From Actinomadura montaniterrae (GTDB lineage Bacteria; Actinomycetota; Actinomycetes; Streptosporangiales; Streptosporangiaceae): a stretch of 64,000 nucleotides of DNA. The notes below the pieces were generated by a model. That model saw only the letters and a program-made list of their open reading frames with translations, had not been told where the DNA came from and made no database searches. Shown here one piece after another: positions 25,800 through 34,634 of the stretch (positions are counted from its first letter, which is position 1; the number at the start of each line of letters is the position of its first letter). The position numbers and the translations under genes are program-made. The DNA lies in contig NZ_WBMR01000017.1 of the NCBI RefSeq assembly GCF_008923365.1, positions 20,065 to 84,064 of the forward strand. The letters run 5' to 3'.

Positions 25800-27266
25800 A
25801 TGAGCCCGGACGATGTATGGGAATGGTTCTGCAATAAACTGCTGACGTGGGCGCTGTCCAGCCTCCTGACACTCCTCACCTGGTGGCTCACCAGTAACGC
25901 GTACGGAGTGCCGCTGACAGGTGAGAAGGGCGGTGTGCTCTACGATCTTCGTGCGCATATCAACTGGCTCACCGCGGTGATGGTCTTCGCCGGGTTCCTC
26001 TTCGCGGCTTGCAAGACGGCGATGCAACGCGATGGTCAGCCTCTCCGGGAAATATTCTCGCAGCTCCTCTCTTTGGTCGTGATCTCGTGCAGTGTGGTCG
26101 CCATCGCAAATCTGGCATTCATCCTCATGGACAGATATTCAAACTGGGTCATCACGGACCTGGCGCCGGAACAGAAAGACTGGAGCAAGTACTGGAATGC
26201 CAGATCATATGATTCCCTCAAGGGCGATGAGGCCGGACCGAGCTTTCTCGTCGCCGTCTTCGCCTTTGCTGCGCTCGTGTCCTCAGTGATTCAATTTATC
26301 CTGATGCTGTTTCGGGCCGGCGTCCTGCTGGCCATCGTCGGAGTTCTTCCGCCGGTCGCGGCAGCAAGGTTCACCTTGCATGGGAACGCCGCATATAAAA
26401 GTTTCCTCCGTTTGGGGGTATCGCTCTGGTTGTTCGAGGGCATCTCCGCGACGATCTACGCTGCAGCATTGGATCTGATGGCATCCCCATACGAAGCCGA
26501 TCGCCTTACAGGTCTGGCTCTCGTGGGCGGTGCGGTGTTCGCTCTGCCTGCGTCCATGCGCGCGGTGGTCCCCGCAGTCAAGGAAGACAATGCATCCTTC
26601 GGCCTACGTCAGGTCGGCCACTTCGCCGCCGGCGGTACAGCTGTGACTCTCAGTCAGGGAGCCGGAATTTGGACCAGATGGACGGGCATCGGTACCGGGC
26701 CGAACGGTGGTGGTGGCAGCGCCTTTGCGAGGTCGTCGTGGTGGCGCCTCCGTTCGAGCGCTGATAGTTTCAGCGTCTTTGAGTGGCTGTCGTGGCGGAT
26801 CCGCGATCCGAACAACTTCCGCCGTGGCAACGGCGCCGGCCCCCAGGGCGCGACTGGCCCCGGTCCTACCGGCCCCGGCCCCGGCCCCGGCCCCGGCAGC
26901 CAGCCCACCACCGGCCCAGGCCTCACCGGGCCCGGTACCGGCATCCAGCCCACCGCCAGACCGGGCCCCAGTGGCTCAGGCATCCAGCCCACCGCCAGGC
27001 GAAGCGCCGCCGGGGACACGAATAACCCCTTGGATTTCGAGGAAGAGTTCGTTCCCATTGTTGAGCCCTATCGGGTTCCCGATCCGGACTTTCGCATTCT
27101 TGAAGAGGGGGCGCGCATAGAGTGGGACAGCATCGAGTGGGATAACGGGCCGAGCGGCAGTGGCGGGAACGGCAGCGCCAGTGGAAGCGACGGGCCGAGC
27201 GGCAGTGGCGGGAGCAGTGGCCCAAGTGGCAGCAACGGCAGCGGTGGCCCGACAGGCAGCCGGTAA
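25800..27266 (+). CDS. TrbL/VirB6-like membrane protein, copy 2, with collagen-like tail
   Basis: A 488-residue protein. Residues 1-300 align throughout with copy 1 (start DVWEWFCNKLLTWALSSLLT, end GAGIWTRWTGIGTGP) with the same membrane segments. Copy 2 then adds about 185 residues: a Pro/Gly-rich repeat region (GPTGPGPGPGPG, and IQPTAR twice), an acidic middle (DFEEEFVPIVEPY, WDSIEWDN) and a Gly/Ser-rich end (PSGSGGSSGPSG). The tail is probably disordered and may project from the channel. The ATG at 25800 was chosen over an upstream TTG because it matches the start of copy 1. Tandem duplication followed by tail gain is the likely history. Confidence 0.78.
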   Translation: MSPDDVWEWFCNKLLTWALSSLLTLLTWWLTSNAYGVPLTGEKGGVLYDLRAHINWLTAVMVFAGFLFAACKTAMQRDGQPLREIFSQLLSLVVISCSVVAIANLAFILMDRYSNWVITDLAPEQKDWSKYWNARSYDSLKGDEAGPSFLVAVFAFAALVSSVIQFILMLFRAGVLLAIVGVLPPVAAARFTLHGNAAYKSFLRLGVSLWLFEGISATIYAAALDLMASPYEADRLTGLALVGGAVFALPASMRAVVPAVKEDNASFGLRQVGHFAAGGTAVTLSQGAGIWTRWTGIGTGPNGGGGSAFARSSWWRLRSSADSFSVFEWLSWRIRDPNNFRRGNGAGPQGATGPGPTGPGPGPGPGSQPTTGPGLTGPGTGIQPTARPGPSGSGIQPTARRSAAGDTNNPLDFEEEFVPIVEPYRVPDPDFRILEEGARIEWDSIEWDNGPSGSGGNGSASGSDGPSGSGGSSGPSGSNGSGGPTGSR

Positions 27267-27290
27267 GCTCAAGAAATGAGGTGGACAGGA

Positions 27291-28355
27291 ATGGTTTTCA
27301 ATCACCCTGAAGCGTTTTCGGTGCCTGACCGGAATCAGGACGTCCCGAGACGCAGGCCTGTCCGGCTCGCCGCTTTCTTTGCACTGAGTGCCTTGCTGGC
27401 AGGGATCGGTCTCGTTGTTTTTGTTCAATTCACCTCGGTCAGCTCACATCTCACAAGCCGAGGAGGAATGTTTGCCACTCCGACCATTCAGATGGCAGAA
27501 CTATCGGCGGCGGCCAGTCTGAGAAAGAAGGAGTGCGACCGAACGGGCAACTGGAAGAATATAGAAGACGCCATGTGGACCGTTAACAATGGCGAAGATG
27601 GGGGATGTTTTCAGTTCGACGCAAAACGCGGTCGAATAAGAGTGTGTGACGAGCATCCGGACAGCCATGTCGTGCGCGGCACGGTCGGCCTTGTCGATTT
27701 GAATCACCCCCAGGGCAGAGTCGTGGCCGAAGTACACAGGGGCGGGAAGGGTCATTGCCGCGAGTCTAGTATTCCAAAATACAACAAGAGTAACGTATAC
27801 AGGTTCAAGGTTTGTCTGGCCCGAAGCTACGATGATCCAGTCGGATATTGCAACATGAGTGACAGTAAGATGTGGCCAAGAGTGGAAAGGCATGGAGACT
27901 ATTGTCAGGTTGTATGGGAAAGGGATGGCGCCGACGCCGCCGTCGATTGCGTGGGGGGACTGGAGGAATTCTGTGGCTCCTTTGTCGATAACCCGCTCAA
28001 CAAGGATAGGGAAAGATTGTGTGGAGATCGACCGGAAGCCATAACGCCACCCAAGCCGAGAAATGAAAAGCCGAATATTAATGCCCGACCTGATCTCAGT
28101 TTGCCGCGGGGTCATGCGAAGGGTGTCGGGAAGGTTACCGAACCCTTGCGGCCGGTGCTTCGCTGGTTGGTCTGGACAGCGGCGGGCGGATGCGTGTTCG
28201 GCATCATCATCTTCGGCGGTAAATTGGGGTTGCGACACCACCGAGGTGAAGTCGACTCATATGCCGGCGAATTCGGCTGGCTAATGCTCGCATGCGTCAT
28301 GGCTGGTTCAGGATTCGCCATTGCCTTCGTTGCTATTATTGTCGACCCGTTTTGA
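27291..28355 (+). CDS. Membrane protein with Cys-rich outer domain and a C-terminal VirB2-like module
   Basis: The 354-residue protein has one membrane helix near the N-terminus (about 26-49) and a long middle region (50-285) with roughly a dozen Cys (for example GGCFQFD, IRVCDEHP, YCNMS, CGDRPEA). Two C-terminal helices separated by a charged loop (GGKLGLRHHRGEVDS) follow. The C-terminal 70 residues resemble the whole 106-residue VirB2-like protein. Many Cys suggest a disulfide-bonded domain outside the cell. No family was recognised for the middle part. The ATG at 27291 was preferred over 27276 because GAGGTG sits seven bases upstream, in a leader shared with the SCO6880-type gene. Its base composition is markedly lower in G and C than its neighbours. 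Confidence 0.65.
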   Translation: MVFNHPEAFSVPDRNQDVPRRRPVRLAAFFALSALLAGIGLVVFVQFTSVSSHLTSRGGMFATPTIQMAELSAAASLRKKECDRTGNWKNIEDAMWTVNNGEDGGCFQFDAKRGRIRVCDEHPDSHVVRGTVGLVDLNHPQGRVVAEVHRGGKGHCRESSIPKYNKSNVYRFKVCLARSYDDPVGYCNMSDSKMWPRVERHGDYCQVVWERDGADAAVDCVGGLEEFCGSFVDNPLNKDRERLCGDRPEAITPPKPRNEKPNINARPDLSLPRGHAKGVGKVTEPLRPVLRWLVWTAAGGCVFGIIIFGGKLGLRHHRGEVDSYAGEFGWLMLACVMAGSGFAIAFVAIIVDPF

Positions 28356-28488
28356 CGTTGGAGGCAACTCTTGAAGCCCCTCATGGTGCTTCTCTCCACG
28401 AACGGCCGCCTGCATGGCAGTGTCGCCGAATGGCGGAGAATGGCAGCCTAGGTGGCTGCCAGTAGATCTAAGAATGAGGTGAACCGGA

Positions 28489-29967
28489 ATGGCCTCTGAT
28501 CGTGAGCCCACATATGGGAACTGGCGTAAGCCCGTCTCTCCGGGGATCGGGCGACTGGGACTGGCCGGCACCCTGATGCTCATGGCCGGGCTGGTCGTCA
28601 TCACCATGATCGCCATGGTGTCGCCGAAGGCCAGCGCGCTCGGCATCGTGGTGCTGGCGGTGGTCATGCTTCCGCTGGTCATTCAGGACGCGCAAGGGCG
28701 GACGGCCCTCCAGTCGCTCACGGCCCGGTTCAACTGGTGGTGGGGGCGCTCTCACGGCTGGCATCTTTACCGGTCGGGGCCGCTGAGCGTCACCTCTCGC
28801 GGCTCATGCCGCCTTCCCGGGCTGTTGGCTCGGTCTCGGCTAGTCGAAGGCCGTGACTCCTACGGGCGCCCCTTTGCCCTGGTCGTGATTCCCTCGACCA
28901 GGCATTACACGGCGGTTTTCGAGTGCAACGCCGAAGGGGCGGCACTCGTGGATCAGGACCAGGTGGACGCATGGGTGGCCCACTGGGGGCAGTGGCTGGC
29001 CTCGCTGAGCTACGAGCCGGGTCTGGTCGCCGCGAGCGTGACCATCGAGACGGCTCCCGACACCGGCAGCCGCCTCAAGGAGGAGGTCTACGCCAACCTT
29101 GATCCGAATGCTCCGGAGTTGGCCCGGGCCGCCCTCGAGGAGATCGTCTGGAACTACCCCGTGGGTAGCGCACGGGTCTCCACGCGTATTGCGGTCACCT
29201 ACGCGGCCCTGCCCCAGCCGGGAGGCAAACGCCGCGACCAGGAAAGCATGGTGCGGGAGATCGGGATGCGGATCCCGGGGTTGATCTCGGGTCTGGAGAT
29301 GACCGGTGCCGGCGCCGCTCGCCCGATGACCGCGGACCAACTCGCCCGCGCCGTGCGGATCGCCTATGACCCGACCGCGCAGCCGAACATGGAAACCAGT
29401 GAGGACCAGGAAGTGCGTTGGGAGGACGCAGGGCCGGTCGCAGCGCAGGAATCATGGGATCACTACGTTCACGACAGTGGCCATTCCATCACCTGGGGGA
29501 TGTCCGAGGCTCCTCGCGGTGAGGTGTTGTCCAATGTGATGACCGGATTGGTGGCCCCCCATCACGATATCGACCGCAAGCGTGTGACCTTCCTCTTCCG
29601 GCCGCACGACCCGGCCTCCGCAGCTCGGATCGTGGAGCGGGATCGCAGGGACTCGCGCTTCCGCCTCGACGGCAATGCCAGCGCCGCCCGGAACGAGATC
29701 GACGTCATGAAGAGCGACCAGTCGGCCATCGAGGAGGCCAGGGGCGCGGGCGTCACCCGGTTCACCATTCTCGTCACCGCAACCGTGCATTCGGCCGATC
29801 AGCTTCCGGTCGCGGCAGCCGCTGTCGACACGCTCGCGGCCCCCGCTCGGCTGCGTTTGCGTCGGATGTACGGCGCGCAGGCGTCATCGTTCGCGGCGGC
29901 CCTGCCGCTGGGCATCGTCCTCCCCGACCATATTCAAATTCCTGCGCTAGTAAGGGAGTCTTTGTGA
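28489..29967 (+). CDS. SCO6880/PrgI-type secretion protein
   Basis: The 492-residue protein has two membrane helices near the N-terminus (about 22-62) followed by a large soluble domain. This layout, and the position directly before a VirB4 gene, are those of the actinobacterial SCO6880 family, in which a PrgI/VirB3-like membrane part carries an extra cytoplasmic domain that partners VirB4. Stretches such as LVEGRDSYGRPFALVVIP, HYTAVFECNAEGAALVDQ and GMRIPGLISGLEMTGAG are typical. GAGGTGAACCGGA precedes the ATG. The stop overlaps the VirB4 start (GTGA), so the two are translationally coupled. Confidence 0.8.
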   Translation: MASDREPTYGNWRKPVSPGIGRLGLAGTLMLMAGLVVITMIAMVSPKASALGIVVLAVVMLPLVIQDAQGRTALQSLTARFNWWWGRSHGWHLYRSGPLSVTSRGSCRLPGLLARSRLVEGRDSYGRPFALVVIPSTRHYTAVFECNAEGAALVDQDQVDAWVAHWGQWLASLSYEPGLVAASVTIETAPDTGSRLKEEVYANLDPNAPELARAALEEIVWNYPVGSARVSTRIAVTYAALPQPGGKRRDQESMVREIGMRIPGLISGLEMTGAGAARPMTADQLARAVRIAYDPTAQPNMETSEDQEVRWEDAGPVAAQESWDHYVHDSGHSITWGMSEAPRGEVLSNVMTGLVAPHHDIDRKRVTFLFRPHDPASAARIVERDRRDSRFRLDGNASAARNEIDVMKSDQSAIEEARGAGVTRFTILVTATVHSADQLPVAAAAVDTLAAPARLRLRRMYGAQASSFAAALPLGIVLPDHIQIPALVRESL

Positions 29968-31529
29968 GCAGTTCGCTGGAATCACTTTTTAGTGACACCG
30001 CCGAAGAGCGGCACGCCGAACATGCCGATGATGCGAAGAGGAAGAGCAAGAAGGAAAAGGCCGGCAAGCCCGAACCCAAACCCGGGGTCAGAGGGTTCAG
30101 TCGCCGTGGCGGGGGCCGGGTATCGCACGTGGAGACGCCTTCGGAGTGGCGTGGGACCACCGTCCAGGTGTGCGGGCTGTGGCCGTTCGGAGCCGGTTCC
30201 GGGACACCTATGGTGGGCGTCCCACTGGGACGTGAACTGACCACCGGTGCCACGCTCTGCTGCGATCCGATCTCGTGGTTCCAGCGCGCGAACTTGATTC
30301 ATAATCCGTCGGCCCTGCTGCTGGGCAAGCCGGGACTGGGCAAGTCGACCCTCATTCGCCGGATGGTGGTGGGGTTGGTGGGGCAGGGAGTTTTCCCGAT
30401 GGTGCTCGGTGACCTCAAGCCCGACTACGTCGATCTGATCCGGGCGATGGGCGGGCAGATCATCAAGCTCGGCCGCGGGCTCGGATCGCTGAACGTGCTC
30501 GACCCTGGCGCGACGACCGCCGCGGCGGCCAGGCTGCCGGAGGAGGCGCGGACCAAGTTGATCGCCGACGCGCACGGCCGCCGGCTCAATATCATGGCCG
30601 CGCTGCTCACGATCCTGCGTGGGGGCCCGATCGCCGACACCGAGCGCACCGTTCTCAATGCGGCCCTGCGAGTGCTGGACGAACGTCATCGTGGTGTGCC
30701 GGTCCTGCCCGATCTCATCAGAGTGATCGATGAGGGGCCGGAGCGGCTCCGCGCGGTGACCCTGGCCCGCGGGGACGAAGCACGGTACCGTGCGGCCGTC
30801 GATCCGCTGCACGCCTCGTTGCTCGGGGCTTTGGACGGTCCGATGGGTGAGACGTTCGCGCGCCAGACCACCACCGCGATCGACTTGGACAACCCGGGCG
30901 GTGTCTGCATCGATATCAGTGGCATCGACGACGCCGACGCCGAACTTCAGGCCGCCGTCCTGCTGGCGTGCTGGTCGGACGGTTTCGGCGCGATCGAGGC
31001 CGCGCACGCGCTGGCCGACGAGGGTTTGGCGCCGCAGCGGCACTTCTTCGTCGTCCTCGACGAGTTGTGGCGGGTCCTGCGGTCCGGGCGCGGCCTGGTC
31101 GACCGAGTCGACGCCCTCACCCGCCTCAACCGGCAGCGCGGGACCGGCCAAGTGATGATCACGCACACCATGGCCGACCTGATGTCGTTGAGCGACCACG
31201 CCGACCAGCTCAAGGCCAAGGGCTTCGCCGAACGCGCCGGCATGGTGATATGCGGCGGCCTGCCTCAGGCGGAGATGTCCATGGTGAACCAGGTGGTGCG
31301 CCTGTCATCCTCCGAACAGAGCATGATCGTCGACTGGTCGACACCGCCTTCCTGGAACCCCGATCTCAAGGAGGACAGCGAACCTCCGGGACGCGGCAGG
31401 TTTCTCGTCAAGGTGGGCGGCCGCCCTGGCATCCCGTTCAGAGTAGAGCTCACCTCCGTCGAACGAGACGTCAACGACACCAACAAGCGTTGGATCAACT
31501 CGCCCACGAGATCTGTTCGGAGGGCTTAG
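29964..31529 (+). CDS. VirB4-like secretion ATPase
   Basis: The 521-residue protein has a charged N-terminal extension (1-55) and an ATPase domain with an intact Walker A (GKPGLGKST, 121-129) and an intact Walker B (FFVVLDELWRVLR). A further conserved QRGTGQVMITHTMADL follows. It lacks the long N-terminal domain of classical VirB4, in line with SCO6880-type systems where that domain is a separate protein. It should power assembly or substrate transport at the membrane base. The GTG start overlaps the previous stop. Its last bases overlap the convergent lipoprotein gene. A fragment of a second copy lies at 16555-16800. Confidence 0.88.
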   Translation: MSSSLESLFSDTAEERHAEHADDAKRKSKKEKAGKPEPKPGVRGFSRRGGGRVSHVETPSEWRGTTVQVCGLWPFGAGSGTPMVGVPLGRELTTGATLCCDPISWFQRANLIHNPSALLLGKPGLGKSTLIRRMVVGLVGQGVFPMVLGDLKPDYVDLIRAMGGQIIKLGRGLGSLNVLDPGATTAAAARLPEEARTKLIADAHGRRLNIMAALLTILRGGPIADTERTVLNAALRVLDERHRGVPVLPDLIRVIDEGPERLRAVTLARGDEARYRAAVDPLHASLLGALDGPMGETFARQTTTAIDLDNPGGVCIDISGIDDADAELQAAVLLACWSDGFGAIEAAHALADEGLAPQRHFFVVLDELWRVLRSGRGLVDRVDALTRLNRQRGTGQVMITHTMADLMSLSDHADQLKAKGFAERAGMVICGGLPQAEMSMVNQVVRLSSSEQSMIVDWSTPPSWNPDLKEDSEPPGRGRFLVKVGGRPGIPFRVELTSVERDVNDTNKRWINSPTRSVRRA

Positions 31530-32140
31530 TTGCCGTTGACGACGATGACATCGGAGATACGCCAGGGGGCATGTCGGGACGACTTGCCAAGCCTCATATA
31601 GACCACGTAGCTCGCAGTCGGTCCACGCCAATTATCTCGGCCAGTAGGGGTCGTAGCCAACTTCCACTGCCGAAAAGCGCCGGTAGGTCCATCGGTCGGG
31701 GCCCCGGCCTCCCGCCGAAGTGGCTCCAGCCGCACAGCGATGTAGGCTCGGTGGTGGCGCCACTCATCAGGGATAAATTGTGTGGGCTCTGCCTCGATCT
31801 TGGCTCGAAATTCGGGCGTAAGGTAGCGTGCAGCCCGCAGTTTTGCGTCTCGTAACCCCGTATCGGCAATGCTGTCAGCGGTGTACATGATGGTCAACAC
31901 TTCCCTCGAAAGTGCTGTCGCTTCTTGTTCGTGAATGCGGTCAGGGGTTGGCAAATCATCCGGTAGACCCGAACGCTGCGATGGCGAACCCTGGATCACA
32001 GGAATACTGTGCGCCGCCCCAGGAATGGGGGGCGGCTGTTCATTCTGTGCTTGTTCACCGATGCCACAGCCGGCCACTAGTGCAGTGACCGGAACGACAA
32101 AGCAGATAATACCGAGTCTGCCGACCGCTCCACTTACCAC
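31526..32140 (-). CDS. Lipoprotein of the secretion-like locus
   Basis: A 204-residue lipoprotein: hydrophobic start, lipobox ALVAGC (Cys about residue 25), a Pro-rich linker, then a domain of about 140 residues (EQEATALSREVLTIMYTADS, LRAARYLTPEFRAKIEAEP, and an end ISDVIVVNGN). The domain looks like the small mixed alpha/beta fold of VirB8/TcpC-type or similar outer components, but this is only a suggestion. The GTG start overlaps the last codons of the cell-wall enzyme gene by seven bases, so the two are co-translated. It is convergent with VirB4, sharing its stop region. Confidence 0.7.
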   Translation of the reverse strand: MVSGAVGRLGIICFVVPVTALVAGCGIGEQAQNEQPPPIPGAAHSIPVIQGSPSQRSGLPDDLPTPDRIHEQEATALSREVLTIMYTADSIADTGLRDAKLRAARYLTPEFRAKIEAEPTQFIPDEWRHHRAYIAVRLEPLRREAGAPTDGPTGAFRQWKLATTPTGRDNWRGPTASYVVYMRLGKSSRHAPWRISDVIVVNGN

Positions 32141-33441
32141 GTCGCACCTCCGCCGGATTCCTCGCTTACAGGAGCCATTGCACGGATCACCTTCGAAGGC
32201 TCGTTTTTCGTACCCGGGGGCGGCGTGACTCGAAGAGCTCCCAGATAACCTGTCCTGCCGTCAAACTTGCTGAACCTGATGAAGTCACCGCTTCTCGTAG
32301 CCTCGACCATCCACCGCACGCCGCTAACCTTGCCGTAATAGATGCCCATATGTGTGGGCGCAGGGCCATGAAAGAAGACCAGATCGCCTGGGGCCTCTTC
32401 ACCACGAGGAACTCGGATCCCCATGTTGCTTCTCCACATCGCCTGCGATGTACGAGGCATCGAGATCTTCCCCTCGGACGCCTGGTAAACGGCGTATTGG
32501 GCAAGGCTCGAACAGTCGAATCCTACAACTCTTCTCGCGTCATACCCCGACGGTGAGCAGCAGATGCCGTGGTAGGGACCAGTTACTCTTCCGCCACCCC
32601 ACGAATAGGGCGTGCTCTCGTCGTTCTGCTGCGGCGGCTTCGGTGTGCCTGTTTCCTTTTTCGCCCAGAATGCAGCCGCATCGGCAATGCGTTGACCAAA
32701 GGTTCCAGATCCAAGTCCAGTTCCCGGCGAGCAGGCGCTTGCACCTACAGAGTTGGCCGCTGAAAGTGTATGATTTTTGTCATAAATATTTGCTTGCGCC
32801 ACCACAAGTTGGACATATGCGTCCTGCTTCGACGGATCGTAGGGAGCGCTGGCGCCGTGATTGTAAGCGAAGATCGTCCTTCTCAACTCGTCGTCCGTGA
32901 AATCCCTATCTAGAGCGCCGTAGGAGGGAATCTGGGTTCTCAACATCTTGGCCGCGCTATAAATGGCGTCGGCTGCGTCGTACCGGTCGGCGCCGTGACC
33001 GTCGGCGTCGTCCTTGTACTGGTTGAAGGTTCCCAATTTGAATTGCATCGGCCCCGCGGCCCCCGCCTCGTTCGGCCCATCTTCACGGGACGCGCCGATG
33101 GTTCCGTGCTTCGTCTCCACCCATCCGACCCCAGCGAGGATATTCCACGGAATCCTCCATTTTTCCCCCGCTTCGCGATACAATCTGTAATAATTCGAGG
33201 GAATGCCATTGGGTGCCGCCTTTGCGTTTGCCTGCGCTACCCCGGTCCCCGCTTGATGGTTAATCGGGGCACAAGCCTGCTGCATTCCAGAATTTCCGAT
33301 TGGCAAGACCAGCAAGACGACTATGAACATAAACAAAAGACCTAGCAGGCCGATGGTGTTACATCCCACCACAAAGACGATCAATCTCATGCTGACAATG
33401 GCCATCCTCTTGCCCGTGAGCACTGGTCGTCTATTCGACAT
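32134..33441 (-). CDS. Bifunctional lytic transglycosylase - NlpC/P60 peptidase
   Basis: The 435-residue protein has one membrane helix (about 19-48). A lytic transglycosylase domain follows (catalytic E109 in GVGWVETKHG, then AAGPMQF and the FAYNHG motif near 191-196). A C-terminal NlpC/P60 domain has C310 (GFDCSSLAQY) and H364 (THMGIYYG) as catalytic pair. It should cut both glycan strands and peptide links of the cell wall to let a secretion apparatus through, like VirB1 or TcpG-type proteins of Gram-positive conjugation systems. Its stop overlaps the lipoprotein start, forming a two-gene unit facing VirB4. Confidence 0.88.
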   Translation of the reverse strand: MSNRRPVLTGKRMAIVSMRLIVFVVGCNTIGLLGLLFMFIVVLLVLPIGNSGMQQACAPINHQAGTGVAQANAKAAPNGIPSNYYRLYREAGEKWRIPWNILAGVGWVETKHGTIGASREDGPNEAGAAGPMQFKLGTFNQYKDDADGHGADRYDAADAIYSAAKMLRTQIPSYGALDRDFTDDELRRTIFAYNHGASAPYDPSKQDAYVQLVVAQANIYDKNHTLSAANSVGASACSPGTGLGSGTFGQRIADAAAFWAKKETGTPKPPQQNDESTPYSWGGGRVTGPYHGICCSPSGYDARRVVGFDCSSLAQYAVYQASEGKISMPRTSQAMWRSNMGIRVPRGEEAPGDLVFFHGPAPTHMGIYYGKVSGVRWMVEATRSGDFIRFSKFDGRTGYLGALRVTPPPGTKNEPSKVIRAMAPVSEESGGGATW

Positions 33442-33610
33442 GTCAATCCACTCTTTGGAAACTGGGCTTCATTCGACCGACCCGCAAGGATCTTCGTCTT
33501 TCATCTGAAAGTCAAGGAATCGCAGCATCCAAGTTTTCTCGACGAAATTTATTTCCCGCAAATCGCGTGACAATGAACTGCATTGTTCATTTGTGCCGCT
33601 AAGCACTGTT

Positions 33611-34258
33611 TCAATTATGCCGTTCACTGGAGACTATGCGTTCAAGATCCTTGACTAATTGTGAATAGGCGGACGGTAGCCTCACCTGCTCCGGGGGGAC
33701 GCCTAGCCGCAATGCCTCCACCCACGGAAGCTGCCATAGCCTCGGCACGCCTCCGGAGATCAACTGCACGAGATCGCTCAGTGGTTTCGGACGCTTTCCA
33801 GGTGCGTCCGCGATCACTACCAGTCCCAGCAGCCGGACGTTCGGCAGAACGCCCGCGGCCCATTGGCGGGCGGCGGCCTGGATCGCACAGAGCCCGGACG
33901 CATGGCTGCGAGCGACGAGGAGCACGCTGGCCTGACCAGGAAACGGTGGGGTCGGCCAGTACCGTCCGGCACTCATGCTTCGCGGGATGAGGGCGGCCAA
34001 CGTGGACGTGCCGGCTCCCCCGTGGCATGAAGACAGCCAGACGCCGGGGCCTTGGCCGCTGTAGCCGGCCAGTCCCAGAGAGCTCGTCGGTGGCGGCGCC
34101 AGGTGCGCCGGCACAACCGCCTGGGCGCCGAACTCCCCACCCGGGGCGACCTGTGCTCGAGCGGAGTTCGCATCAGGAGCTGGCATGGCCGGCACAGCCT
34201 TCAGAGTGGATGGCCGCTGCAGCCCGCTGCCTGGCAACGACATTTGCACCCCTGACAC
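33611..34258 (-). CDS. MinD-like protein with altered P-loop, copy 2 (DUF6668-like)
   Basis: A 215-residue protein, clearly paralogous to the one at 15566-16210. Shared segments are LGLAGYSGQGPGVWLSSCHG, AGTSTLAALIPRS, SVLLVARSHASGLCAIQAA, LLGLVVIADAPGKRPKPLSD and LPWVEALRLGVPPEQVRLP. As in copy 1, the P-loop-like stretch CHGGAGTSTL has Thr where Lys is needed. The GTG at 34258 was preferred because the N-terminus then lines up with copy 1 (MSGVQ with MAVQ); an ATG at 34243 is the alternative. Two retained copies suggest that the two have specialised roles. Confidence 0.72.
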   Translation of the reverse strand: MSGVQMSLPGSGLQRPSTLKAVPAMPAPDANSARAQVAPGGEFGAQAVVPAHLAPPPTSSLGLAGYSGQGPGVWLSSCHGGAGTSTLAALIPRSMSAGRYWPTPPFPGQASVLLVARSHASGLCAIQAAARQWAAGVLPNVRLLGLVVIADAPGKRPKPLSDLVQLISGGVPRLWQLPWVEALRLGVPPEQVRLPSAYSQLVKDLERIVSSERHN

Positions 34259-34634
34259 CCCCCTCTACCGAACTACCAAGTACTCGGTCTCCATACTGAC
34301 GACGCCGCAGTGCTCGTTCAGAACGGTCCACGGACCGCCTGTAGCGGCCGGCCCTGCGACCCGGCTCTGCGGTATCGACTGGAATCCAAGAGCCGGTAGT
34401 ACGGATGGTTATCGATCGGCCTCCCGAGCAGCAGCTCCGTGTTATAGGACTGACCGTCCCTAGGTCGTCGTGATCGTCAAGCGCTGCGCCGCAAAATGGC
34501 TGCGGGTCGCATGGCCGCAACGCTTGCCGCCTCGCCGGTACGTGGTAACGATCCGCCTCGGGTATCCCGGCGGGCACCGGATAGGGGCGCGGTGGCAACA
34601 AGGGGCGTTCTGTTCCGAAGCCGAGAGGCCGAGC
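34259..34634. other. Gap between the secretion-like locus and decayed sigma gene
   Basis: A 376-base gap. It should contain the leftward promoter of the MinD-like copy 2 and formerly the promoter of the ECF sigma gene. No gene, repeat or RNA was recognised. Confidence 0.4.

Noticed and set aside
26830..27260. Repetitive Pro/Gly and Gly/Ser codons suspected to be a DNA repeat array
   Set aside because: It is in frame within the second TrbL-like gene and best explained as a low-complexity protein tail, not a separate repeat or CRISPR array.
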